A DNA stretch of 7,905 nt, taken from positions 1 to 7,905 of the forward strand of contig JABJFP010000122.1 in NCBI GenBank assembly GCA_018662715.1. The letters run 5' to 3'. The notes beneath the pieces were generated by a model that was not told the origin of the DNA, did not search any database, and was given only the letters and a program-made list of their open reading frames with translations. The translations under genes were made by a program, and so were the position numbers. This DNA is from Methanobacteriota archaeon. Its GTDB lineage: Archaea > Thermoplasmatota > Poseidoniia > Poseidoniales > Poseidoniaceae. Of the stretch, positions 1 through 6,973 are shown piece by piece (within the stretch, counting starts at the first letter, position 1; each line of letters starts with the position of its first letter).

Positions 1-1292
1 GGCCAAAAGACAAAATCAACATTCCTGAAATACCGTTTGAAGAACATACTGAGGAGCAGGTGGAACGCGTTGATGTATCCGAAACCGTGGAACAATTTGT
101 CGAAGACCATGAGGCAGGTTGGTCATTTGAGCAAGAAACCACCTTGCGAGAAGATATTTCGGAAATGGGGCATACAAGTTCTCAATCCACGGTGTCTGCA
201 ACCATAGATGAGGCACTTAGATCTGTAAGAATTCCCGAAGAACCGACCACACCGCCAATGATTCAAGAAACGCACTTGGATGAAACCCACAGCCTAGAGG
301 TGGAAACTGCACTGATTGAACTAAGAGGCCGTATGGCGGAAATCCACGCACTTGCTCGTGATTTCCTCATGGTCAGTTCCACCACCAATCAAGCAGACTT
401 GAGCGCCTTCATCGACGCTCTTTCGGACCATGGTTTCGCAACTGACTTACCCCCCGTTCATCAATCTATAGCAAATTCTATCATGGAATTAGATTTCCAA
501 ATGCAACAGGAATCAAATGCAGTCAATGCCCTACCTCAATCGTGGAGTGAACGAGAAGCTTTGCGTCGGTTTGAACAATCTCGTAGCACTCTACGCGACC
601 ACCTTGAAAACTTACTCGCTATGCATCAAGGAGATGCAGTGAAGGCACGTATGGCCTTTGAGTCAGAAGCCCGAGCCATGGGTCTTGACCTTCGTATCCC
701 AAGTGTATCCGGTCGATTACATGCTTTGTTTGACCTCCATATTGAGATCGCAGAAACTCAAGCCCTGCACGACCCCGTAGTGCTTCGCCGTCAGCGAATG
801 ATGCGAATACTCCACCACGGTGCTGTTCACCTCATGGATAGCGAGCGTTCAACGCTTGCAAGACTTGAGAAGAATATTATATCGTTTGAAGAACTTGTTC
901 AAACAATACTTGAATCCAGCGAACACGGATTTGAGGAACCACAGCAAGCTCTTGTCATCCGCTTTTTGGAATCAAAAGGATACGAAGTTAACACGGTAGA
1001 CCTCCGCCCAAGAATCCTTGCATGCGCTGGTATCATCGGTGCGGAACTCGGATACCTTTCGCCATCAGATATTCCTCGTATCGCACCAGGCGTATTGGTT
1101 ACTGAAACTGAAGTTGATGCCATCGTAACAGAACTCAAGGCACTCGCCCAGAGTTTCAAGACGACAGACGCTCATCACGAAGCTGTCGAAGATGTAGTTG
1201 CAGAATCTGTCATTGATGCTTCCGAAAGCATCACCCGTGTTCGCAGTAAAATCGACCGAGTCGACGAACTTCTTGAACGCCTTCGTGGATGA
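1..1292 (+). CDS. Unrecognised acidic helical protein, C-terminal part (start outside window)
   Basis: I do not recognise this protein and assign no function. The frame is open from the first complete codon at position 3 to the TGA at 1290-1292, giving 429 visible residues. A GTG at 60 is a possible start, but GAGGAG lies only 3 nt before it, which is too close, and the 19 residues upstream have the same acidic character, so the gene probably begins outside the window. The first ~90 residues after position 60 are rich in Glu, Asp, Ser and Thr and look disordered. The rest is mostly predicted alpha-helix with charged, coiled-coil-like stretches, for example at the extreme C-terminus (IDRVDELLERLRG). 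No membrane segment or signal peptide is visible in this part. A weak unit built around Gly-aromatic/Leu recurs three times (glycines near nt 432, 681 and 978). It is convergent with the secretion ATPase gene, with 2 bp between stops. That it is coding is well supported by length and composition; its role is unknown. Confidence 0.8.
   Translation, partial: PKDKINIPEIPFEEHTEEQVERVDVSETVEQFVEDHEAGWSFEQETTLREDISEMGHTSSQSTVSATIDEALRSVRIPEEPTTPPMIQETHLDETHSLEVETALIELRGRMAEIHALARDFLMVSSTTNQADLSAFIDALSDHGFATDLPPVHQSIANSIMELDFQMQQESNAVNALPQSWSEREALRRFEQSRSTLRDHLENLLAMHQGDAVKARMAFESEARAMGLDLRIPSVSGRLHALFDLHIEIAETQALHDPVVLRRQRMMRILHHGAVHLMDSERSTLARLEKNIISFEELVQTILESSEHGFEEPQQALVIRFLESKGYEVNTVDLRPRILACAGIIGAELGYLSPSDIPRIAPGVLVTETEVDAIVTELKALAQSFKTTDAHHEAVEDVVAESVIDASESITRVRSKIDRVDELLERLRG
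399..1049 (+). repeat. Degenerate threefold protein repeat inside the left-edge gene
   Basis: Three segments, about nt 399-500, 651-752 and 948-1049, align by eye without gaps around a glycine followed by Phe, Leu or Tyr. Eight residues after the Gly there is Val, Val or Leu; at +12 Ile, Leu or Ile; units 2 and 3 also share Arg at +11 and Ala at +14. Upstream, an Ala/Leu then Phe/Val occurs 8-9 residues before the Gly in each. Glycine-to-glycine spacing is 83 and 99 residues. This suggests a repeated helical domain. The similarity is weak and was found by eye only. Confidence 0.35.
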
Positions 1293-1294
1293 AT

Positions 1295-2536
1295 TCAGTG
1301 CTGCGAGGCATAGAAGTTCTGAACAACCGAAGTCACGGTTTGGATATCAGAAATACCCCGCTCGACGAGGTCTTCAATGATGGCTTGGCGTTGTCGCACA
1401 TGTCGTTCAAAGACATCAGGCGTCACACCTGCTGCGTTACAGATGGTTTCTCTCAATTTTGAAGGGATTCCTGTTTCTTCAATTTGGTCTGTTGCTGCGT
1501 TGTACTTCCAGATAGCATTCAAACGAGGCTTGTCCCCTTCCATTCCTGCTACTTCAGCAACTTCTGTGATCTTTCTTGCCGTCCGTCCATTGACGTGAAG
1601 ACGTGCTTGAATGATGATGAGGTCAAGACCGCTAAGCATAATCGGTGGAACGCTCATTGGAGGGTTAATCATACGAGTTACGGTTTCTTGAGCCGTATTT
1701 GCGTGCAACGAACCGAATGAACCATCGTGACCAGTGTTCATCGCAGTCAACAAGGTTGCACATTCCGGACCACGTACTTCCCCGACAATGATTCGGTCAG
1801 GACGCATACGAAGGCTTGACTTGAGACAGTCATTCATGTCAACCTCTTGGGTACCGTCAGGACGTTCCCTTCGAGTCTCCATGCGCAACCAGTGGTCGTG
1901 GTAAACTTGCAATTCAGCAGTATCTTCTACCGTTAGAAGTCGGCGTGACCAAGGAATATACATTCCAAGGCAGTTGAGTGTCGTGGTTTTACCTGAACCG
2001 GTACCGCCAGCAATAACGAAGTTAGCTGGCCGACTGTCCAATCCCTCAATCCATACCCACATCATTGCGGCAAGACGGGAATTAACCGTTCCAAAATTGA
2101 CTAAATCTATCATTGTCAACGGATCTTCCTTGAACTTACGGATGGTCAGTGTCGGACCGTCGGGAGAAACTGGAGGTATTGTTCCGTTTACACGTGAACC
2201 GTCTGGAAGACGACCGTCAAAGATAGGGACTAATCCTGGGCCGTCCCCAAGAGGGACATTCGTGTAGGATGCTATGTTCTTTGAAATTTGAATACCTGAA
2301 TCATCGTCAATCCAGATGTTTGTCCGGCACATTCCATGCTCACGGTGAGCGACCTTAACGCACTGGGTCCCACCGTTGTACATCACTTCTTCAAGCGCAT
2401 CGTCTTCAAACAAAGCCGCTAAATCTCCGTATGGGTTTGCTTGGATGTCTCCATCGACGTGGTAAATTGGAGAAGGATGGTTTGGTTCGGTGTAAATGGT
2501 GACTCTTCCGTATTGTTCCAAAATTTGTTCTGACAT
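1295..2536 (-). CDS. CpaF/TadA-like secretion ATPase (type IV filament / VirB11 superfamily)
   Basis: Cytoplasmic hexameric ATPase of 413 residues, expected to power assembly of a type IV pilus-like filament or a related secretion machine. All core motifs are present: Walker A GGTGSGKTTT (177-186, Lys183), Asp box LTVEDTAEL (201-209), Walker B RIIVGEVRG (248-256, Glu253), and a His box with His270 and His278 (MNTGHDGSFGSLHAN, 266-280). The LRMRPDRIIVGEVRG and AMNTGHDGS wording is much closer to CpaF/TadA/VirB11 than to archaellum FlaI. The N-terminal ~150 residues are the usual N-terminal domain of the family, with the arginine-bearing RLPDGSRVNG segment at 109-118. The ATG at 2536 has a strong SD, GGAGG, 7 nt upstream, placed in the last codons of the tadB-like gene; the gap between the genes is 3 bp. 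It is the last gene of the run and ends 2 bp from the convergent neighbour. The family is certain; the machine it serves is inferred. Confidence 0.93.
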   Translation of the reverse strand: MSEQILEQYGRVTIYTEPNHPSPIYHVDGDIQANPYGDLAALFEDDALEEVMYNGGTQCVKVAHREHGMCRTNIWIDDDSGIQISKNIASYTNVPLGDGPGLVPIFDGRLPDGSRVNGTIPPVSPDGPTLTIRKFKEDPLTMIDLVNFGTVNSRLAAMMWVWIEGLDSRPANFVIAGGTGSGKTTTLNCLGMYIPWSRRLLTVEDTAELQVYHDHWLRMETRRERPDGTQEVDMNDCLKSSLRMRPDRIIVGEVRGPECATLLTAMNTGHDGSFGSLHANTAQETVTRMINPPMSVPPIMLSGLDLIIIQARLHVNGRTARKITEVAEVAGMEGDKPRLNAIWKYNAATDQIEETGIPSKLRETICNAAGVTPDVFERHVRQRQAIIEDLVERGISDIQTVTSVVQNFYASQH

Positions 2537-2539
2537 GCT

Positions 2540-3271
2540 TCAACCTCCAACTGCTTTTACCGCCCCTAGATAGAGGCCCATGGAAATGGTCATCCAGAGA
2601 GGGAGCCACCAAAGTGTATCTTTGAGACGACCCATCATACGTCCTGAAACACCCACACCAATGGCGGAGGCTGCGGCGAAAAAGTAACTGAAAGTTTGGT
2701 TGAAACCAGAGATTTGGAACCCTTTGCTCGCAGGTGCGAACAATCCAACAATGAAGGCGATAAGCACAGGTAAGCCAACGCTTACAAAGAGGATGATGAG
2801 GATTCCCCTCCCTTGAAGTTCATTTTCCCTGTTGTTCATCAAATCGTTCAATCGTTCATAATCACGGCTCAGGTCAGTAAGAATATCTCTTAGAGAAGAA
2901 TCCTGTTGAATCGCGGTTTCAATGAGGACCATGACTCGCTGAACCTGACTGGATCGAGTTTTTGCTGCAAAGGAAGAAAGACTTGCTTCAAAAGAAGATG
3001 CGTGACTTTCTTTCAGAGTTTCAGAAAGCAAGGCTGCTAGAGGGCCGTCATTGCTGTTGGATTGCTCCATCATTGCTTCTTGAAGACCACGGCCAGCCCC
3101 AACTGAATCGGAGAGTGCCTCAAGGAATCCGGGTAATTCATTTTCAATTGCTCTGCGCCTTCGGCGTTCAAGCATAGGAGGAATTCCTCCGCCAATGCAA
3201 GCGATGGAGAACACACCAAGGTACAAAATGAGAGGGGCATCGTTAAACGATTCTAGAAATCCAAACAACAT
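2540..3271 (-). CDS. TadB-like type II/IV secretion membrane protein (T2SF domain)
   Basis: Inner-membrane platform protein of 243 residues, one half of a split TadB/TadC pair that anchors a type IV filament machine and contacts the motor ATPase. A first membrane helix lies at about 13-34, followed by a positive cluster (ERRRRR, 35-40) and a cytoplasmic T2SF helical bundle at about 46-150 that opens with LPGFLEALSDSVGAGRGLQE, the usual T2SF entry. Three more membrane helices follow at about 156-179, 194-212 and 219-240. The frame can be opened at GTG 3280, but that GTG is itself part of the SD (GAGGTGA) sitting 6 nt before the ATG at 3271, so 3271 is the better start. The stop is 3 bp before the ATPase start. 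Family assignment is strong from topology, motif and the two neighbours; the start is likely. Confidence 0.87.
   Translation of the reverse strand: MLFGFLESFNDAPLILYLGVFSIACIGGGIPPMLERRRRRAIENELPGFLEALSDSVGAGRGLQEAMMEQSNSNDGPLAALLSETLKESHASSFEASLSSFAAKTRSSQVQRVMVLIETAIQQDSSLRDILTDLSRDYERLNDLMNNRENELQGRGILIILFVSVGLPVLIAFIVGLFAPASKGFQISGFNQTFSYFFAAASAIGVGVSGRMMGRLKDTLWWLPLWMTISMGLYLGAVKAVGG
2544..2548 (-). promoter_or_regulatory. Shine-Dalgarno site of the ATPase gene, inside the preceding gene
   Basis: GGAGG on the minus strand lies 7 nt before the ATG at 2536. It is formed by the final codons of the tadB-like gene (Val-Gly-Gly-stop, GTTGGAGGTTGA). This overlap implies that translation of the two genes is coupled. 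Confidence 0.75.
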
Positions 3272-3276
3272 CTGAT

Positions 3277-3283
3277 TCACCTC
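3277..3283 (-). promoter_or_regulatory. Shine-Dalgarno site that decides the tadB-like start
   Basis: The minus strand reads TGAGGTGAATCAGATG: the TGA stop of the tadC-like gene (3284-3282) overlaps a near-perfect SD, GAGGTGA, followed after 6 nt by ATG at 3271. The in-frame GTG at 3280 falls within the SD and so is unlikely to be the start. Confidence 0.75.
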
Positions 3284-3863
3284 ACAATCCTGGGTCCTTA
3301 GTATGGGCTTTTAATCCAATGAGAGACATTCCTACAAGAGTCATAAACAATCCAATGTTCACGACGACATTGATGGTAGATGCGGGTGGTAGAGACATAA
3401 AGGCCCCTAAATCCCCAGACATCAATTGGGGAACAAGTCCTACGATGGCGAGAATAATTGGCCCTATCATTCCGATGGAAAGGAGGGTTTCCGGCACACC
3501 ACCGAGTTCCTCGATGTATTTTTGGACTTCTTCGGTACGCTCCTCTTCCATCCGAGCACCCTGCTTTTTCAGAGTTTCAACCAGATCAGTATTTTGAGTG
3601 ACGTTCGTGTACAATGTGTTCAAAAGACGCTTGTATCCTTTAGATTCGGCTTTCTTCATCATGGATTTAAGCTCCTTATCGATACCGCCACCAGTTCCTT
3701 TTAGCAAGCGTTTCATCATCGCTGAAAAATCTTCAGAGATGATGCCGTATCCGCCTTTGCCAATTGTGTGAAGTGCAGCCTCAAGACCAACACCAGAGGA
3801 CATCAGGACGTCCAAGGTACGAATCACATAGAGAAGTTCCCGTTTCTCCTCTAGTTTCCTCAT
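3282..3863 (-). CDS. TadC-like type II/IV secretion membrane protein (T2SF domain)
   Basis: Membrane platform protein of 193 residues, partner of the TadB-like protein encoded next. The N-terminal ~120 residues form a cytoplasmic helical T2SF domain: VIRTLDVLMSSGVGLEAAL (13-31) is a typical entry, and the domain ends in a charged stretch (ARMEEERTEEVQKYIEEL, 103-120). Two membrane helices follow at about 124-146 and 163-186, with a short basic tail. At 193 residues it is shorter than bacterial TadC (roughly 300), so it is one T2SF unit without the extra N-terminal helices. The ATG at 3863 is preceded by TGAGGG at a spacing of about 8 nt, overlapping the stop of the 117-codon gene; the gap to that gene is 10 bp. 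Family is well supported; which member of the pair is TadB and which TadC rests on order and size. Confidence 0.85.
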   Translation of the reverse strand: MRKLEEKRELLYVIRTLDVLMSSGVGLEAALHTIGKGGYGIISEDFSAMMKRLLKGTGGGIDKELKSMMKKAESKGYKRLLNTLYTNVTQNTDLVETLKKQGARMEEERTEEVQKYIEELGGVPETLLSIGMIGPIILAIVGLVPQLMSGDLGAFMSLPPASTINVVVNIGLFMTLVGMSLIGLKAHTKDPGL

Positions 3864-3873
3864 ACGAAATCCC

Positions 3874-4227
3874 TCAAATCACATCTTCCAACAATTCAAA
3901 CATAAATTGTTCATTCGAACTATCGTATTCCATTGCTGCGAATATGACCTTGACATCACGCTCTTCAAACGGATCGTGAATGTAAGGCTGGCCTGTCCGA
4001 AACATACTGATAACAGATTTGTATTCATCAAGTGAAAGTTCCCCACGAACAGTGTAAACAGTAGATTCAGAACCCTCATCGTGGAGGTCATCACCCTCTT
4101 GACCGCGAATAACCGTTCGAGTCAATCTGCGGGTCATACGGACTTTGATGTCAGCATTTGGTATTCGCAACCAATCCGAACTTGATGTACCTGTTGCGGG
4201 ACGGATAAAGAAATCAATTCCTGGCAT
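3874..4227 (-). CDS. Small unrecognised protein, 117 codons, between rpap and the secretion genes
   Basis: I do not recognise this gene with confidence. The chosen ATG at 4227 has AGGGG 7 nt upstream (4239-4235); a TTG at 4257 would add ten residues but shows no better site. The protein is soluble-looking, with no membrane helix or signal peptide. It begins MPGIDFFIRP, then has a basic segment (KVRMTRRLTRTVIRG, 28-42) and an apparently beta-rich second half ending in an acidic ELLEDVI. The run from about 37 to 115 (short turn with GQEGDDLHDEGSE, a YTVRGEL strand, a helix, a G-Q-P turn, then VKVIFA and FMFELLED strands) recalls phage tail proteins of the gpU or DNA-circularisation N-domain kind. 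That is pattern resemblance only. It ends 10 bp before the tadC-like gene and starts 51 bp after rpap, so cotranscription with both is plausible. Coding status is supported by spacing, SD and composition. Confidence 0.72.
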   Translation of the reverse strand: MPGIDFFIRPATGTSSSDWLRIPNADIKVRMTRRLTRTVIRGQEGDDLHDEGSESTVYTVRGELSLDEYKSVISMFRTGQPYIHDPFEERDVKVIFAAMEYDSSNEQFMFELLEDVI

Positions 4228-4278
4228 GTGGTGACCCCTAAACTTACCACACCACAAGAAGGACTTGAATGTGTTGGA

Positions 4279-5211
4279 TTATTCTTCTTTGACCTTAAGA
4301 GCTCTGAACCATCCGAAACGGGGCTCGTCAACATCGCCACTATCCGCCAATTCATCGAGCATTGCTTCTGCTTGTTCACGAACATACCCACGTGCGGCTG
4401 CATTCTTGAGAATCGTATTGAAATCGACTCCATCGCCTTGATCAAAGTGCTGGACTACATGAAGAATGAACCCACGAAGTTCACCGTCACCGGTTTCTGC
4501 ATCAGGCTCGTCCCCATCAGGGAGACGAACCATTGGTGGTGGCGTTGTAGCGGCTGCCATTCGCCCTTCAGCAATATCTAATGCTTGCATCAAATTGAGG
4601 TTGAAGGGTTCAAGGTCAACTTCATCGTAATGATTCCTAGCAGCCAAAAGCCCCGTCTTCATCCCACTTGGAAGGTCACTTCGTTCGTAGGCATCCATAG
4701 TGGCCTCAAGTTCCAAAGAGGCGGTATATGCCTTCATGCGGGCCATTGTAACCTCACATGCATCCAAGAGCCAGTTCGCATAAACATCACGAGTGACTTC
4801 ACATGCTTCTTCAGGTCGTAGTGAAGTGTAGACAGCGCCTTCATCGGTTTGGTACCATCGCGTTTTTGCCGTCATCATCAGAAGGATTGGTTCTCCTTCT
4901 TCGGTGCGACCAGCCCATTGGCTGGACATTTCTCGCATTGTTTCAGAATTATAATCTCCAACTGAAAAGTAATGCAGGCCCGTTGGGTCCCTAAGTTGAC
5001 CTTGGTAGAGCGTTGCGCCGTTGCTGGTTTCTCGGATTTCAAGTCGCTCTAAAAGTCCGCAGACGACAACTCTGTTGGCTTTTGAACCTAGCTTTGTGAT
5101 GACGAAAGAAGGGTCAAATTCTCCTGAACCCTTCTCGTTCAACGTTGCGGTTCCGAATTCTGATGCGAGCATGAGGAATGCTGGCTGACGTACGATACGT
5201 TGTCGCTGCAT
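4279..5211 (-). CDS. RPA-associated protein (RPAP, COG3390 type)
   Basis: Partner of archaeal RPA, thought to act with it on single-stranded DNA in replication and repair; its exact role is not settled. It has 310 residues. An OB-fold region lies at about 35-135 and contains FVITKLGSKANRVVVCGLLE (36-55) and RDPTGLHYFSVGDY (74-87), both characteristic of the family. A helical segment (140-170) follows, then a Pro/Asp-rich linker (222-243). A C-terminal winged-helix-like domain (about 245-305) carries LDELADSGDVDEPRFGWFRA (285-304). The ATG at 5211 overlaps the rpa stop as TGATG and has a G-rich SD (GGGGGTG, 5224-5218) 6 nt upstream. A GTG at 5226 in the same frame lies inside that G-rich region and is less likely. 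The family call rests on sequence pattern together with its invariable neighbour rpa. Confidence 0.88.
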   Translation of the reverse strand: MQRQRIVRQPAFLMLASEFGTATLNEKGSGEFDPSFVITKLGSKANRVVVCGLLERLEIRETSNGATLYQGQLRDPTGLHYFSVGDYNSETMREMSSQWAGRTEEGEPILLMMTAKTRWYQTDEGAVYTSLRPEEACEVTRDVYANWLLDACEVTMARMKAYTASLELEATMDAYERSDLPSGMKTGLLAARNHYDEVDLEPFNLNLMQALDIAEGRMAAATTPPPMVRLPDGDEPDAETGDGELRGFILHVVQHFDQGDGVDFNTILKNAAARGYVREQAEAMLDELADSGDVDEPRFGWFRALKVKEE

Positions 5212-5226
5212 CAGGCCCACCCCCAC
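5211..5226 (-). promoter_or_regulatory. TGATG stop/start overlap and SD joining rpa to rpap
   Basis: The rpa stop TGA (5213-5211) shares its last base with the rpap ATG (5211-5209). The preceding GGGGGTGGG encodes the end of RPA (Trp-Gly-Trp-Ala) and serves as the SD of rpap. This arrangement points to coupled translation and therefore matched amounts of the two proteins. Confidence 0.75.
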
Positions 5227-6896
5227 AAAGCTCGCAACTCAGTTGCTCTAAGCTGTGAATCTGAAGCAGGTGCTTCCAAGCGATCGCAAAGCAACATTGC
5301 ACCTTGTTCATCGACAATGCTTCGTCCAGATACAACGACTGTTCTTCCAAGGAGAAGTTCTCGTACTTGTTGAACAAAGCCTGCGTCACCGTGGTCTTTG
5401 ACAGACCCTTGAAGTGCTTCATAGGTCATCCCTAGAGCAGAAAGAGTGGCTTCTTTGTTAACGAGGACTGCTGCAGTAGAACCATCATGGTCCACAACCA
5501 GTCGAAGACGTACATCTTCGTTACCTTCGTTAGGCCCGTGGTCTGCACATGCACCATCTCTGAGCACACGGCGACATTCCGTGCAACGACGAATCAATCC
5601 TGAGTCGTCTCGAACGCTTACAACAAGTCCTGTGGTTTCAATGCCTACTCGACTTGGGCCACTGACCATCTCTGTGAGTGATACTTCAACCGAGTGATTG
5701 CTAAGGTCAATGCCTTCATCCCACGGAGGAGTAGCCAAGATTTCCACCTGGTCTGCGTTGTCCACGGTCACATCTGGAATACCCTGCCAGGCTCTAATTC
5801 GGACACCTTTCAAGCGAACTGTAACTGGTAAATCTCCTTCTGCAATAGGCAGTTCCTGCCAGGCGCTCATTCGACAACGCCCAGACGGGTCTGCAATTTG
5901 CCCAGACCATAGGAACTTCTCTTCGCCATCACGAGTGAAACTTCGTTTATTCCATTCGGTGATTTGGACGATTGCATCTACATCCCTTGATCCATCACGG
6001 AACTGGGAGATGGAAAGAGAGGTGCTGCTTGATAGCGTATCTAAATCCGAGAAGTTCGCATCGTGATAGACCTCAATACGAGTTGTTCGTCCGAAATTTA
6101 ATTCCGGTGTATCTCGGAAACTTCGAACTTGTGCGCCATCAATCTTGAGCAATGACCCGACTTCGTGATCAAAAGGCTCCCACGAGAGAAAACCAATCGT
6201 TCCCGTTTCGTCGGCAATTCGGCCACGTACGACCTCAATGGAACCTGAACCGTCCTTCCGGTGAATTTGGTCTGGACGGGATGTAAGAACCCTTCCAACA
6301 ACACAAATATAGCCGTCTGAAGGGACACTGCTAATCTCAATAGGGTCGTTGGTTGAAACGGTTGTTGCAACCCCCTCTTTGAGGACGACAATACCGGTAG
6401 ACTGATTGATGTTAAGAGACATTTTGCCATTGTATTCGTTAACGCTCGCACCTTCAATGCGAACAATACTCCCTGCAGCGAGGTTGGCGTGGGGCCCCCA
6501 ATCTTTGTAATCCCAGCGAGTTTTTGTTCCTCCTTCTTCCCAAGGATTATCCTCTAGGAATCCAAATGCAATTTGCTTCTCTTCTCCGCGAATAAGTTGG
6601 TCTCTGATGTTGTGTGTCACTATGGCGACTTCGATCTCGATATCACGGTCATCGCCACTCAATTCTGTGAGTGTAGCGACTTTCTTGGTTTCCCGTTCTT
6701 GGCGAGTCGTCGTGCTCGTGGTCGCAGGACCTGTTCCGCTCTTGAAACGGCGAAGTACTGAGCGCATTGCATCTTGAGGTGGAATGTAAAATTCATCCTC
6801 GTATTTTGCGAAAGCAGAGGCTACCTCTGCTGGATTCGCATCGGGGCATTCTTTGATGACCGCTTGAACATAGTCTGCATACTTTTCTTCAGACAT
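5211..6896 (-). CDS. rpa: Replication protein A, euryarchaeal single-strand DNA-binding protein
   Basis: Binds and protects single-stranded DNA during replication, repair and recombination. It has 561 residues. The N-terminal ~50 residues are a small helical domain (FYIPPQDAMRSVLRRF, 36-51), followed by a Thr-rich linker (53-72). OB folds follow at about 80-175, 185-280 and 290-390, with hallmark turns such as RIADETGTIGFLSWE (226-240) and QIADPSGRCRMSAW (333-346). A C-terminal OB fold at about 414-545 holds a zinc finger with Cys438, Cys441, Cys450 and His453 (LIRRCTECRRVLRDGACADH), as in euryarchaeal RPA41-type proteins. The first OB fold is divergent around residues 113-134. The start is ATG 6896, with SD GGAGGG 7 nt upstream; a TTG one codon earlier is disfavoured by spacing. 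The TGA stop overlaps the rpap start. The gene probably heads a transcript beginning in the gap at 6897-7061. Confidence 0.93.
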   Translation of the reverse strand: MSEEKYADYVQAVIKECPDANPAEVASAFAKYEDEFYIPPQDAMRSVLRRFKSGTGPATTSTTTRQERETKKVATLTELSGDDRDIEIEVAIVTHNIRDQLIRGEEKQIAFGFLEDNPWEEGGTKTRWDYKDWGPHANLAAGSIVRIEGASVNEYNGKMSLNINQSTGIVVLKEGVATTVSTNDPIEISSVPSDGYICVVGRVLTSRPDQIHRKDGSGSIEVVRGRIADETGTIGFLSWEPFDHEVGSLLKIDGAQVRSFRDTPELNFGRTTRIEVYHDANFSDLDTLSSSTSLSISQFRDGSRDVDAIVQITEWNKRSFTRDGEEKFLWSGQIADPSGRCRMSAWQELPIAEGDLPVTVRLKGVRIRAWQGIPDVTVDNADQVEILATPPWDEGIDLSNHSVEVSLTEMVSGPSRVGIETTGLVVSVRDDSGLIRRCTECRRVLRDGACADHGPNEGNEDVRLRLVVDHDGSTAAVLVNKEATLSALGMTYEALQGSVKDHGDAGFVQQVRELLLGRTVVVSGRSIVDEQGAMLLCDRLEAPASDSQLRATELRALWGWA

Positions 6897-6903
6897 CAAA
6901 CAA

Positions 6904-6909
6904 CCCTCC
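6904..6909 (-). promoter_or_regulatory. Shine-Dalgarno site of rpa
   Basis: GGAGGG on the minus strand ends 7 nt before ATG 6896 and only 4 nt before the in-frame TTG at 6899, so it favours the ATG as the start. Confidence 0.7.
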
Positions 6910-6930
6910 GTAAGACATTGTTGTTCGACA

Positions 6931-6947
6931 CCTGTGCGGAGAACAGG
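6931..6947 (-). other. Short inverted repeat in the rpa leader
   Basis: CCTGT and ACAGG, separated by 7 nt, can form a 5-bp stem about 20 nt upstream of the rpa SD. It is small and not followed by a T tract, so it is not an evident terminator. It may be chance. Confidence 0.2.
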
Positions 6948-6973
6948 CTGCGGGCTTTCGTGCGGTTTGGTTC

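Noticed and set aside
1974..2267. Plus-strand ORF of 97 codons antisense to the Walker A region of the ATPase
   Set aside because: It is the reverse reading of conserved ATPase sequence; proline- and serine-rich, with no ribosome binding site.
4228..4581. Plus-strand ORF of 117 codons antisense to rpap
   Set aside because: It lies opposite a well-supported family member, has a cysteine- and tryptophan-rich composition typical of shadow frames and no SD.
5698..6066. Plus-strand ORF of 122 codons antisense to rpa, and a similar minus-strand one at 6098-6466
   Set aside because: Both lie inside the clear OB-fold coding sequence of rpa in other frames, with low-complexity composition and no family resemblance.
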